From Mansonella perstans (Eukaryota > Nematoda > Chromadorea > Rhabditida > Onchocercidae), in NCBI GenBank assembly GCA_037074765.1, contig JBAMDO010000021.1:132001-196000 (forward strand): 64,000 bases of DNA, read 5' to 3'. The position numbers and the translations under genes are program-made. The notes beneath the pieces were generated by a model, which saw only the letters and a program-made list of their open reading frames with translations, ran no database searches and was not told the DNA's origin. The first letter of the stretch is position 1. Each line of letters begins with the position of its first letter. Below are positions 53,880 through 64,000 of the stretch, in pieces.

Positions 53880-55748
53880 AAAGTCGCTATTAGTTCAGAT
53901 GTAGCGAGATTTATTATTTTTCCTTATTTTCATTATTTACTGTGGTGCAAGCAATGCAGGAGTTGGTAAAATTCACAAAATTCAAAATTTCTAAATTAAT
54001 CCGAGTTCAAGATTCGGGTTGAAAATTTATTGTTACTTTGGTATTATTTCTTTATTGATGAGATCTGAGCAAACTTCAGAAATGACTTCAATGCATTACT
54101 TCAGCTTCATCATGTGATATAGTTGCAACTGTTGGAACTGCTGTTTTTGACGGTGATGAAACTTGAGACAGAAAAAGCGGTTCTGACAACGGTAAATGGC
54201 GGTAAATGAAGCAGTTGTGAGAGCGGTGGCGGAAGAGATACGAGATGATAATGTCTTTTGAAAATTAACTTCTCTTTCTTCAATGATATTCTTTCTTCAG
54301 GTCTTTACCTATAAATAACATTACTGGAAGAAAATTTTATTTCGATTTATGTTGCAGTTAATTGAAAATATAAACGGAGAATTGTAATACAGAAAAATAA
54401 TCCAGTTAACAGTAAAGCAAAGTCTTAATAATAGTTGACTTAAGAGAGAATAACGGAAATTTATTGGTTAATACATTAAAACAAATGATACCGAAATATA
54501 TGAAAAGGAAAAAGGATTCAGGATCGTTACAATCATTACATTTATTTTATCATACTGATTGAAGCATAACGAACAAAATAAAAGAAGCTACTTTTTTTAA
54601 AAATTCTAAATTTTAATTTAAATGAAGTATCAATGAGTAATCAATATCAATGAAAAAGTGAAGGAAAAATTCATGAATTCCGTTGCAGAATACCTTTTTC
54701 CCCTGTAAACACTCATCCTTTTCTTCTTGATTTCACTTTTTCTAAGTGTTGCCGAAGAAAATGTAATTAAAACACAAATTTTACAAAAAACAAGATCCAT
54801 ACCACTCAGTTCATTCAAATTCGACCGCTCCCTACCAGTCCATAGTAATTCAAAAAATTTAAACCCTAGATTTCACTTCTAATTCACTATAACCCACTGG
54901 TCTATTTTATTTTTTTAGTCGGTGACGAATTTGATTGGATTGAGTTGTCATCTAAGAAGTTAGTCTTAAAGCTTTAGAAAAACTTTACATTACAATTTCA
55001 CTCATGAATTGATTGGATTGAATTGAAGATACAAATTTTCACATTCGTGCCGGGAAATTTATCATCATTGAAAGTATACAAAAACATCTATTCATTTTTA
55101 TTTGAAAAATACAGTCATGAATACTACCACAGCCATTCGATAATTATATTTCTCATGGCAAGAATTAAATAGTTTTGGTTAATAAAGAAGTAATATTTCG
55201 GATAAGTAATAGTATATCATCGAATTATCAGATCAAACAGAGAGAAAATCTCGCGAATAAAATGAAACCAAACATACAAAACACAATGGTTCTTCAAGTG
55301 AACCTCCGAATTAAATGCTAACATTTCGTTTAAACGAGCGGTTTGTTAGATATTCAATAATTTGTGAAAAATAATGAAAAATCGAGACCAACCAACACTA
55401 GTAATGTTAACGACTAAAGGAAAGTAACATGAGATATGTCAACACTTCCTACACAATTAATTTTTAGAGATTTAGCATTATTCATGATAACCAAATTGCT
55501 GTAGCAACAAAAATTTAAAGTAAGAAGTTAAAAAAGTACATTAAGGACCAAAATTCAAAATTATAAAAAAATCACTTCGAAAAACAGCAGCAGCAAATGA
55601 TGATGCACCTTTGTTTTTTATTGTATTAAAAAAAGTCAAATTATCAATCATTATAGTTACTTTTCCAACCATGAATTATCATTTACAAAATCCATATCAA
55701 GAAAAAATGGAATTGCACAAGACCAGGCGGAAAAAATAATCCTCAAAA
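53880..55748. other. Intergenic; nothing recognised
   Basis: No exon chain is seen. The right end is the 3' untranslated side of the DNAJC8 gene (TTTATT on the plus strand near 55616). Confidence 0.45.
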
Positions 55749-58499
55749 TTACTTCCCACTCGTTTCAAGTTTTATTTTTGGCGGTTTGAATGCTGTGCCT
55801 TTGAGTGATTTTCCTTCGCATTCTTTTTTCGCCTTTTTTGCCATGAATTGCCTCCAAGTACCCCGGCGTTCATCACGTGATTCCTTAAAATTAATGTTGG
55901 AAGCTCGGAATAATATCTGTTCACAAAGATATTTAGGTTTCCATGTTTTAATAACTAAAAAACCATTTTTTTTTTTAAAAAAGATGGTTATAAAATACGA
56001 CAGAAACACAACAAGTATTCCTATATCTTTGTACGGATGAAACAACTACAAATTTCCTCTATTTTTTAATCTTACGAATGATTAAAATCGCTACAATTTA
56101 ATAACGTTAAATCTGAATCAAATAGCCACTTCATAATTTTTAGCGAATTCCTCTTCTCTTTTCCTTTTTTCTGCAGCTGCAAGCATTTCCTCTGCTATTC
56201 TTCGTCTGAAATTTTCCACGGTTGATTTTGATCGCAAAAGCAAAAAAGTAGATAAGATAAGTTGTCCATCCCTAATGAAATGCTTTAAAGATTCATAATT
56301 ATTATGAATACAGAATATTGGCATCAGTCATTTTTTTTCCAGGGATGGAATACATCAAATTGTACAATAAAGAAAACTATTATGCAAAAATGAACTGACT
56401 TTTCTTCATTTGCCCTGTCTTCCAACATTTTCCTTTTTTTTTCACGATCAGCAAATACCTGAACATCAAGAAGTTATCACTGTAGAAAACACAAATACAG
56501 GAGAAGTACAAAGTTATAAACATAAAAAATTTCACTATCGTCATCTCAGAGGAAAAAGACGATGGTGTTACTAGTTGATAAAAAATGATTTTATTACATC
56601 ATAAAGTTTAATTTCACATATTACATTAATGTATTATCTAGAAAAGTGAAAACGATGGATTTGGAACTTTTTGTATTACCGAAAACTGTATAAACGGGAT
56701 ACCTTAGTGACTACCACCCAGAGTGCCTTATTGTATGCAGTTGGTTCATCTTCCGGTATTTTATCTCCTTGGCCATTCTTCTTTTGTTTACGTCTTTTCT
56801 CGCTCATCTATAACTGCTACTATTTATATGATGTAATCAACACGATTAAACTAATTTTCAAGGACATATAACTTGTGATTATGCAATTAACTTTCAATAA
56901 CATATAATCAGCAAATAGGAATGATGGAAAAAAAGTTCATCAATTGTACAGAGTCAGTTCAATTTTCGAAAAAAAACCTTATATGAAAAAGTGCAAAAGT
57001 GCAAAAAAGTGCAAAAAGTGCAAAAAGTGCTTATATGAAAAAGTGTAATCGTCAAAAAATTTAGTGAAAATTCGCAATTTCGGCTTTTAATCGTTGAAAA
57101 AGTAAAAGTTGGTCTTCACGTGAAGTTCGCTATTTCGTGGAAATCTATATATTTATTGGAAATATTAGTTTTTATTGCATTAATTTGGGATGCAATCAAG
57201 AAGCGTCTAAAAAACATCAGGATCTGAAGAACTTAAACCTACAATGATTGCCAGACGAGCTCTTGCTTCTGTATAGGTCTCTCGACATTTCGCCAATTCA
57301 TCAGGATCTTCGATAATTTTCATAGCCTTTTTCACTACTGCAATCATGCTGCAGCTATTGCATTTCAATAATCAGAATTGCTAGGTAAAAAAATTCTGTA
57401 CTTATTGATAAGTAAATAACTTATCGGGTTTAATTTATTAAATGGAAAAAAATCAGCCGAAAAAAAACAGCTAACTTCCCAGGAAGTTGCCATTAGATGG
57501 AATCCTGCAAATAAATAAAAAAAGGTGAATGAATAAAAAGGAAATTTATAGAATGTAATTGCACGAGCTATTAAATTTCAGTTAAATTATCTTACCATCA
57601 AATGCACGTTCAGCTCTTTCACGATCATCCGTATTTTTATCCGGGTGAATAAGCAAAGAAAGCTAAAAAATTCAACACAAAAAAAATGAAATGAAAACAT
57701 TTAGTATTCGAAAACCTCTCAACTTAAAAATTTTAGGAACCAAAGATTAATGCCAAAAAATTAGATATGCCTTATATTTTTAGAAAATCTTATTGTCTGA
57801 TGAGAAAATCATCACTTTTTTATATTTTTTCCTGGCCGCTTCAACATCTGTATCTGGATCAATTTGCAAAACCTGAAGGAAATTACATGGATTTAGTTCT
57901 ATTTGTTTCAAGAATTTATTCGCACTTAATTGAACGGGATTATTGAATCACCACGACTTTGCAGAAATTTCGTCATTCTATATAAGGATTCATACACATT
58001 GCTGTCTTTAATCAACGGCTGATAAACTATCTAGTCTTCTTTACCAGTAGACAAAACTGGCGATGATCTGATCAACTGAACTTTAATCGATCAAGCGGCG
58101 ATAACCCTCTGATTTTTTAAATAGTATGCGTACGATAATCACAATTGCTTCATTGTCACGAAACATTTATATCAAACGACTAAAAAACAATTTCATGATA
58201 ATCTAATCAAGTAATATAATATAATCACAAACTATTACCTCAAAAGGATTTAAATTCAGGTAGGTGGAGCCAGGACGCAGTAAGCGATCAATCTGTTGCT
58301 TTGATGTCAATACCGAATCCCTCTTTTCAGTTTCTTTCAACTAAAACGATAATTCAATGAGCATTTTTTAAAAATGACAAATCGGACGAATCAAATTCTA
58401 CAGAAAAAAATCATTTAAAAACCGATCAGACTTTAGAAAGAACAGAAAAATCAGACTAACATCACTGTAAAATCGTTCAAAGTCGGATGGATCTCCCAT
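55749..58499 (-). CDS. DNAJC8: DNAJC8-type J-domain protein (spliceosome-associated)
   Basis: Nine exons in phase give 244 residues, near the 253 of the human protein: 58499-58461, 58340-58239, 57872-57816, 57662-57596, 57337-57243, 56807-56703, 56458-56400, 56205-56130, 55883-55749. The start MGDPSDFERFYSD lies one base after an ACATTACAG acceptor, probably a spliced-leader site. The J domain spans roughly 35-100: LNPFEVLQIDPDTD, KKYKKLSLLIHPDKN with the HPD motif that stimulates Hsp70, and AFDVVKKAMKIIED. A long, Lys/Glu/Arg-rich helical region follows, and the family-specific end reads NYEESRDERRGTWRQF then KGTAFKPPKIKLE. DNAJC8 is a nuclear Hsp70 co-chaperone found with spliceosomes. The dCMP deaminase gene lies 0.7 kb upstream on the same strand. 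Confidence 0.94.
56979..57045. repeat. AAAAGTGC tandem repeat in a DNAJC8 intron
   Basis: Five AAAAGTGC-type units (8-10 bp each) are bracketed by two copies of TTATATGAAAAAGTG. Seen directly; within the intron 57242-56808. Confidence 0.85.
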
Positions 58500-58842
58500 G
58501 CTGTAATGTGAACCATAGAAATATGAATGAAATAAAAAGGCAAATAGCGGAATATTTCTAGCCATTGCAAAACATTTTCCTAATCGTTCAACACTACATT
58601 GATCAATCTAACTCTCAAATATCGCCATACTACATAAAGTAGGTTACGGTACCTACGGGATATTTCAATTAGAAGACCGAATCACTGGTACCGAAATTCT
58701 AATTTAGTGTAACCAGTAAAAGCATTATCAATTTAATGAAAATATCACTTACAAAAACATGCTGAACTCACAAAACTCGCGGGAAATTAGAATGGTTTAA
58801 TTTGATAAATCTTGCAATTATCCAATCATTTCAGTTAACCAC

Positions 58843-59157
58843 GTGATTAGTATGTTAAACCGGATAATACATTCGATATTGATAACACAACGAAAAAAGT
58901 CAGGAAATCTCTCGGAAATTCTTTATTTAATAAAAATGAAATCTACAAATGTTGCCAAAACTCCACATGTTCTCGACATAAAACAGAACATGACTAAAAG
59001 TTCAAATCGAAATCGAAATTATGATCCTGAATCTCACAACAACCAATTCAAAAATCATGAACGCAAATTACGTGAAACGACACTAAACTGTGTGTTTGAA
59101 AAAAAGGATTATGTGAAAAATTCGAAAAAAATCTCAAAAATTAAGATTATTTCATGA
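58843..59157 (+). CDS. Hypothetical basic protein, single exon
   Basis: An ATG-started frame of 104 codons lies between the DNAJC8 start and the dCMP deaminase stop, on the opposite strand. The product is Lys/Asn-rich and hydrophilic after a short amphipathic start, with no motif, signal peptide or membrane span (middle part: KSSNRNRNYDPESHNNQF). No splice sites clearly extend it. It could be chance in AT-rich DNA; its length is the only support. Confidence 0.2.
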   Translation: MISMLNRIIHSILITQRKKSGNLSEILYLIKMKSTNVAKTPHVLDIKQNMTKSSNRNRNYDPESHNNQFKNHERKLRETTLNCVFEKKDYVKNSKKISKIKIIS

Positions 59158-59181
59158 CTTCTCATATTGAAGAAACAAGCA

Positions 59182-60633
59182 TTAACTACGAGCAATAATA
59201 TTATATGCAGCATCACCACTGAGATCAATTGATATCTTCCGATTTGAACGGAACTGCCGGTAGCGCACCTCAAAATATTAACTTATCACAGACTATTCCA
59301 ATTTAAATAAAATATTTTCATTGCATTACTTTGACTAACTTATTTCTGCTTTTTAGCAGTGGCTTTTCTGCTGAGCACTCCAACCATCGCTTTGAGCAGA
59401 AAAAGTCTCATTTCTTTCAAAAATTTGGGATAATAGCACCTAAAAAGTGCTATTTCTCATCCATCCAACAACAAACGAAATCTTTCATAGCAGGTAAAGA
59501 GGTATGTATACAGTAATGTAAGTAAATGAGTTAAATAAACGGACTAAAGATAAAGTAAAACCATTAACCGCATGAAATGCAATTTATTGACTGAGCCATG
59601 CGATATGAAGGTATATATGAATGAAAATGTAATTGAATAACTAACCCCGGCCATATCAAACATCCTTTTTGATGCAATCGTGTTCACTTTCTTCGGCTTC
59701 TCTCTTTGAAACACTACTTCACTTATACCAGCCTACAATTCCCCACATTTTGATTCAAAATATTCGTAATCGAATTAATAGATCATATGATAATCAAACA
59801 AAAAAAAAAATCAAACGAATCAAATTTAAGTCATTGACTAACAGCATTTATCCAGTTAGCGTTATGAAGTTTCTATCAGATGATTTACGTGTTCCGTCCA
59901 AACAAAGCTTTACCTGTATAATAAGTTTGGCACATTCATTGCATGGAAATAGGACAGTATAAATTGTTGAATCCTTAATTGAACCCACAATCTTATTCAA
60001 TATTGCATTCATTTCTGCATGGCACACATAGGCGGATTTATTCTTCAGGAAATCCTCGGAATCTTTGCCCCATGGCAGTATATCATCGGAACAACCAGTT
60101 GGCATTCCATTATATCCGGAGCCAACGATCCGTTTGTCCTGATTTACAATAACGGCTCCAACCTGAAATCGTTAAGACACTGAATTTCAGCATTTATGTC
60201 TATTATGAAAACAAATAACTTTCTTCAAAAGTTCAGAAACAATATTTCTATTTCTATACGGGAAAAATGTTACGAAGAATCTGTGAAAAAATACAACAGA
60301 CGTGAAAAAAGAAGGAAAAAATTTTTATGAGTTATGTATTTGATTATTCTAAAGCGCCTATATCAATTACCCAAAACTTGGAACATCGTGCTAATAAAAA
60401 AATACACGAAAAAAGTATATTTTTATGAAATATTTTTATGATAAATATACCTGCGTTACCGGGTCTTTACTCCGCAGTGCAGCCATATGTGCTACACCCA
60501 TAAAGTATTCTTCCCAGGAAAGGTAATCATTACGTTTGGCAGTACGGTTGCAACTGAAATCACCAGAGTGATAATCACTAAGAAAACTCCAAAAGAATGT
60601 ACCTAATAATGAACCAAAGAAGATGCTGAACAT
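59182..60633 (-). CDS. DCTD: Deoxycytidylate (dCMP) deaminase
   Basis: Exons 60633-60451, 60162-59914, 59732-59646 and 59268-59182 join in phase to 201 residues. The enzyme converts dCMP to dUMP, feeding thymidylate synthesis. Family signatures: [52 protein letters not shown], the zinc/proton-shuttle motif CHAEMNAI (His109, Glu111) and [11 protein letters not shown] (Cys135, Cys138), then AGISEVVF and MFDMAGVRYRQF. The start is uncertain. The first in-frame ATG (60633) follows a TTTCCAG and adds a hydrophobic stretch ([18 protein letters not shown]) not normal for this soluble enzyme. A perfect TTTCAG at 60559-60554 suggests the real exon may begin at 60553 with an unseen 5' exon. The sequence just after it ([12 protein letters not shown]) aligns with the usual family amino end. 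Confidence 0.92.
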
Positions 60634-60702
60634 TTTCCAATGAATAAAGCTGGAAATTCTTTGATGGAAAGCAAATGTCACGGAAGCAATGACGAAGACC
60701 AC

Positions 60703-62619
60703 ATCTCATTCATAAGAATAACCAGTAATCCAATAAAGCTACTATCTGTATTTACATCATATACTAAATATTTATACACTAATCAGTAACATTTTATGCA
60801 AATTCGGTGCTACCCGTAGAATTTCTAAGCCTTGGATCTTTATTTAAATGTTTGAAAATAGTAACACCTGATTTTCAATCAAATATATTAACATTTTTTC
60901 AAACTCAAAATTGAAGCTTTTGAAGATATGCATTCTTACTATTTTGAACTATTACTTACAACCACCAAACATTGAGCGTTGCGTTATCCAAGTAAAATAT
61001 ACACTTCAATAGCTTAATATTATACAATAGATAATTTCATTAAGTAGTAAATATTAGTGATGATAATCACAACGTCGAAAGTAATCATATCAACTATAAC
61101 GACTCTTTATTCGGGCACTGAAAGAAAACATTATGGCAAGACGTACTTGATGGCTGGTGTTACCCTACCGGTAAATTTTCCATGATCGTTATCGGTGAAT
61201 TCAACAACTGGTTCCATTGAAATAATTTCGGAAAAAATTTGAAATAAGAAAAATTTAAACTACAACTGAAGAAATCCACATATACTTGAGACACATAATT
61301 GTTGAATCGACAATATTTCCAATTTCACACAGCCTCATCATGAAATTATCTGGTTCAGTCTATGAGATGGGGAGATTTCAGGATGATAGGTTGCAGTTAT
61401 ATTAATGCTACAAAGGTTAACGTATTTTTAGCACCAAATAACATTGGGATCATCGTTTTAACTTTGCCAAATACTTATCAGTTTTTTTTCAAATGAGATA
61501 GTAATCATTCAGTTTAATACGTTCCCAGCCAGATACTGTATTGTTCGTTATCTCTCGTCGGAAATAACGCCTCAATAAAAAACTGAAAAGTTATAAATTG
61601 AAAAGACTGAAAAGTTACAACAATTTGTGTGTAATTTGTGAAAACACAACGTCAGATTGTCAACATTTTAGATCACTATGTAATGTACGTCAAATATTCT
61701 GTGTCGTGATATTCAGGTATACTGATATTGATCCCATAACATGTCTATATGCTGTCTTCTCTATAAAACAAATTTTGTTCAATCTCAATATACATTTTTT
61801 TTATCCTTATCTATCTTTACAAGCAATTGAAAGAATAGAAAGTAGGGATTATGGTGTCATAATGCTTATAAATTGAATTTAATTCGTATTTTGAAGGATA
61901 TATATGTACACATATATGTATATGTTGTGTATCTATGTGTATGTTGGTCGGAAAAAAGCAAATTTCTTTATTGCAATTAAAAGTATAAAGATTTGTTATG
62001 AATGAACGAAATAATTTATTTACTCATTTCATCCATCATTTGTTAAACTTAATTACCTACTTTATTTTATAGATTGCTGATCCATTCGAAATTGATCCCA
62101 AGTGAATATCAATTGAAGTATACTTTCAACAACAATTTCTATATTTGTTCAGGCAAATCAAAAACGGAATTTTTAACTGCTTATTTATTTCAATAACTCT
62201 AACAGCTATCTATATCTATATGCGTGAAATATGGAATTAAATTTACTTTTGGAATTCAATTTTGGAATTCATTTTTAATTTGAATTCAGTTTATATCTCA
62301 ATTAAAAATGAGCAAATTTTTATTAGAAAGAAATTATTGAAACGACAAAACAAAATAATAATCCACCTGCAAATTCTTTAATTTAATTGATGAAATTTGT
62401 TTCAAGAATTGCTGTTCAATCACAGAAAATATCTGCGATTTCCGAAGTGTAAAATGTGGAAGCAACCATTTGAATAACAATCCAAGTGAAGTGATCAAGC
62501 ATGACAGATGACGTTGCTTGAGGATAATTGTAGGATTTTCGCTTTTTTTGTATTCTTTTCACATCAATCTTAGGATTTTGAATTATTTCATATTACTTAA
62601 TTCAAGTTTTTCAATAATT
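60703..62619. other. Intergenic; nothing recognised
   Basis: No exon chain is seen. The left end may hold an unseen 5' exon and the promoter of the dCMP deaminase gene. A TATG/CATA-rich simple-sequence patch lies at 61897-61946. The open frame at 61598-61876 has no motif or splice support. Confidence 0.4.
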
Positions 62620-62830
62620 CCAGTATTCACATTGAATTTCTCCGAAATGATATTAGCGTTTTCTTCCTTTTGAATTTGATTTTAAGTAAGTTACGGTTGA
62701 ATTTTATGATATTAAAAAAATGAAATTCCCTCTTGCAAGTTTCTGCACTTTAGCAAAGTTTTGCAAATGATAGACAGCATATGCAAGAACACAAAAATGT
62801 CCATAAAATCCATAAATTTGCTTTACTTCG
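62620..62830 (-). repeat. Repeat module B, distant copy
   Basis: Same orientation as 34310-34580 and inverted to 48140-48420; shared strings include TTGATTTTAAGTAAGTTAC, GCAAGTTTCTGC and TTAGCAAAGTTT. It lies immediately beside the transketolase fragment. Confidence 0.75.
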
Positions 62831-62969
62831 TTTTCAAAAATTTGAATTCAATTGTTAATTTTTTTCTGTTAGTATCAATCTATTAGGCAGTACAACGACT
62901 ACTCACGAGTGAACTGAGGAGTAATTTACCGAATTATTAATTTGAATCACAATAAGTCAATTGGACATA

Positions 62970-63362
62970 AGTAAGGTCAGTAAACCCACCGATTAATTCT
63001 GGCATAAACTCAGTTAAAAGTTCCATTACTCTGCCGAAAGAAGATCGAGTAGCTTCGTTTGGCATTGCTTCGTGTATTTGTTTCTTTATGTTAGCCAAAT
63101 CGCTCTCAATATTATCTGGTAAACGCTTATCAAGTCTTCTTTGCAACTCTTTACTGATCGAGGACACGTAGTTTTGTTTTGCTCTCTCAACTGTTTCCAT
63201 CCAGGCATTTTCTACTGGCACATGAAATGGTTCGTGGTTCCAATTTAACTTCTCTCTCATCTTTTTTATATCTTCCTCCGTAAAAGCACCACTATGAGCA
63301 GAAGATGTACCGGCACGGCTTGAAAATTTTCCGATGATGGTTTTGCAGCAAATAATCGACAT
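62970..63362 (-). pseudogene. tkt: Bacterial-type transketolase fragment (probable endosymbiont DNA insertion)
   Basis: An uninterrupted frame reads ICCKTIIGKFSSRAGTSSAH, then FTEEDIKKMREKLNWNHEPF, a charged middle part, and MPELIGGFTDLT. This order (CKT-IGKGS-x-x-AGT, L-W-x-x-x-PF, ELIGG-ADLT) is the end of the pyrophosphate domain, linker and start of the pyrimidine domain of bacterial transketolases, closest in style to alphaproteobacteria. Animal transketolases have a different linker. Both ends break off abruptly: an in-frame TAA directly precedes the ATG at 63362, and matching stops after DLT where GSN is expected. No splice sites or flanking transketolase exons are seen. Compared with its surroundings it is less AT-rich. 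It covers only about 130 of roughly 660 residues, so it cannot make an active enzyme. An origin from Wolbachia is inference. Confidence 0.75.
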
Positions 63363-64000
63363 TTATTTTTTTGGAAAGCAACCAAAAGGATGCGGCTGCA
63401 AAAACTTCAATTATTGTATTTCGTGTCCTTATCCATTTTTTGCTGATCTTCATGATTTAGAGATGAATTATTTTTTTCTTTCCTTACCTATAAGTTTCGG
63501 TTTTTTTTTTCAAGTAAAATTGAATGTAAAATTTTTTCAATTACTCTAATTCCACTTCCTCTAATCTTGTTAGGATTTTTCTTATAAATTTCCGTCGTCG
63601 TAATTTCGTTTCTTTTTTGCATTTTCATCGCCATTTGAAATCAAATTTAATTTTACGTTGCTCTAAGATTGTTTCATAAAGCAAAAGAGATTTCATTTGA
63701 TCCTTAATAATTTCTTATTGCATTGTGCAGTGTTTCATTTAAATTCAAGTGCCTCAGCATTTTTCATAAAAATCTAAATTTTAAAGGCATATTTTATTTA
63801 AATTAAAATATGATTGACATTTGCAAATGTTTTAGCACCTTTATTTTTATATTAAAATACTGAGTGCTTTACAATCAATGATACCTTTTAACCATTAAAT
63901 AAAAATTCGAAGTAGAATGGTCAAAGCGTGATGTTGTTACCTGAAGATAAGTGAAAACGAGTTGTTTTGTTCTTTCCACTTCAATTTAAAGACTTTGAGC
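63363..64000. other. Intergenic; nothing recognised
   Basis: AT-rich sequence to the window end. The open frame at 63334-63549 is chance overlap with the transketolase fragment and has no motif. Confidence 0.4.

Noticed and set aside
55786..56040. Plus-strand frame of 84 codons
   Set aside because: Antisense to the last DNAJC8 exon.
59669..59962. Plus-strand frame of 97 codons
   Set aside because: Antisense to dCMP deaminase exons 2 and 3.

Overview
The window looks like an AT-rich piece of a nematode nuclear genome, most probably a filarial or other spirurid worm (inference). The pointers are split genes with short GT-AG introns and TTTCAG-type acceptors, a small cuticle collagen with the nematode domain order, an innexin, a LET-23/EGFR-type receptor, and a broken transketolase segment of alphaproteobacterial (Wolbachia-like) character. 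All coding calls come from translating and joining exons by eye; phases were checked at each junction, but no database search was possible.

Left third (1-17.3 kb). The window opens inside the last exons of an SLC7-type amino-acid transporter (+). A long gene-free stretch follows. Then come two minus-strand genes: a 13-exon PHAF1/UPF0183 orthologue (5670-8699) and an 8-exon secreted purple acid phosphatase (9569-12378). A divergent spacer leads to a four-exon MARVEL-domain membrane protein (13911-15412, +). A poorly resolved minus-strand gene lies at 16.7-17.3 kb.

Middle (20.9-45.9 kb). A minus-strand innexin (20889-24642) carries a decayed tandem copy of one of its own exons in an intron. 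A plus-strand cuticle collagen (27805-29523) follows. The most remarkable part is 32.2-45.9 kb. A LET-23/EGFR-type receptor lies on the minus strand with 17 or 18 intact exons covering the whole ectodomain and the transmembrane segment. Its juxtamembrane/P-loop exon is broken by stops and a frameshift. A decayed end of the kinase domain and an intact-looking C-terminal tail lie on the opposite strand, flanked by inverted repeats. The two halves are separated by a palindrome with arms of over 1 kb whose centre holds a partial copy of an ectodomain exon. Most of the kinase domain is absent from the window.

Right third (46-64 kb). A gene-poor block at 46.6-53.9 kb is built from several degenerate copies of a modular repeat that shares modules with the palindrome and with a copy at 62.6 kb. 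Two minus-strand housekeeping genes follow: a DNAJC8-type J-protein (55749-58499, 9 exons) and a dCMP deaminase (59182-60633). A bacterial-type transketolase fragment lies at 62970-63362, probably an insertion of endosymbiont DNA.

The genes do not form a pathway. They are unrelated housekeeping, membrane and secreted genes spaced by repeats. The local theme is structural rearrangement around the EGFR-like locus.
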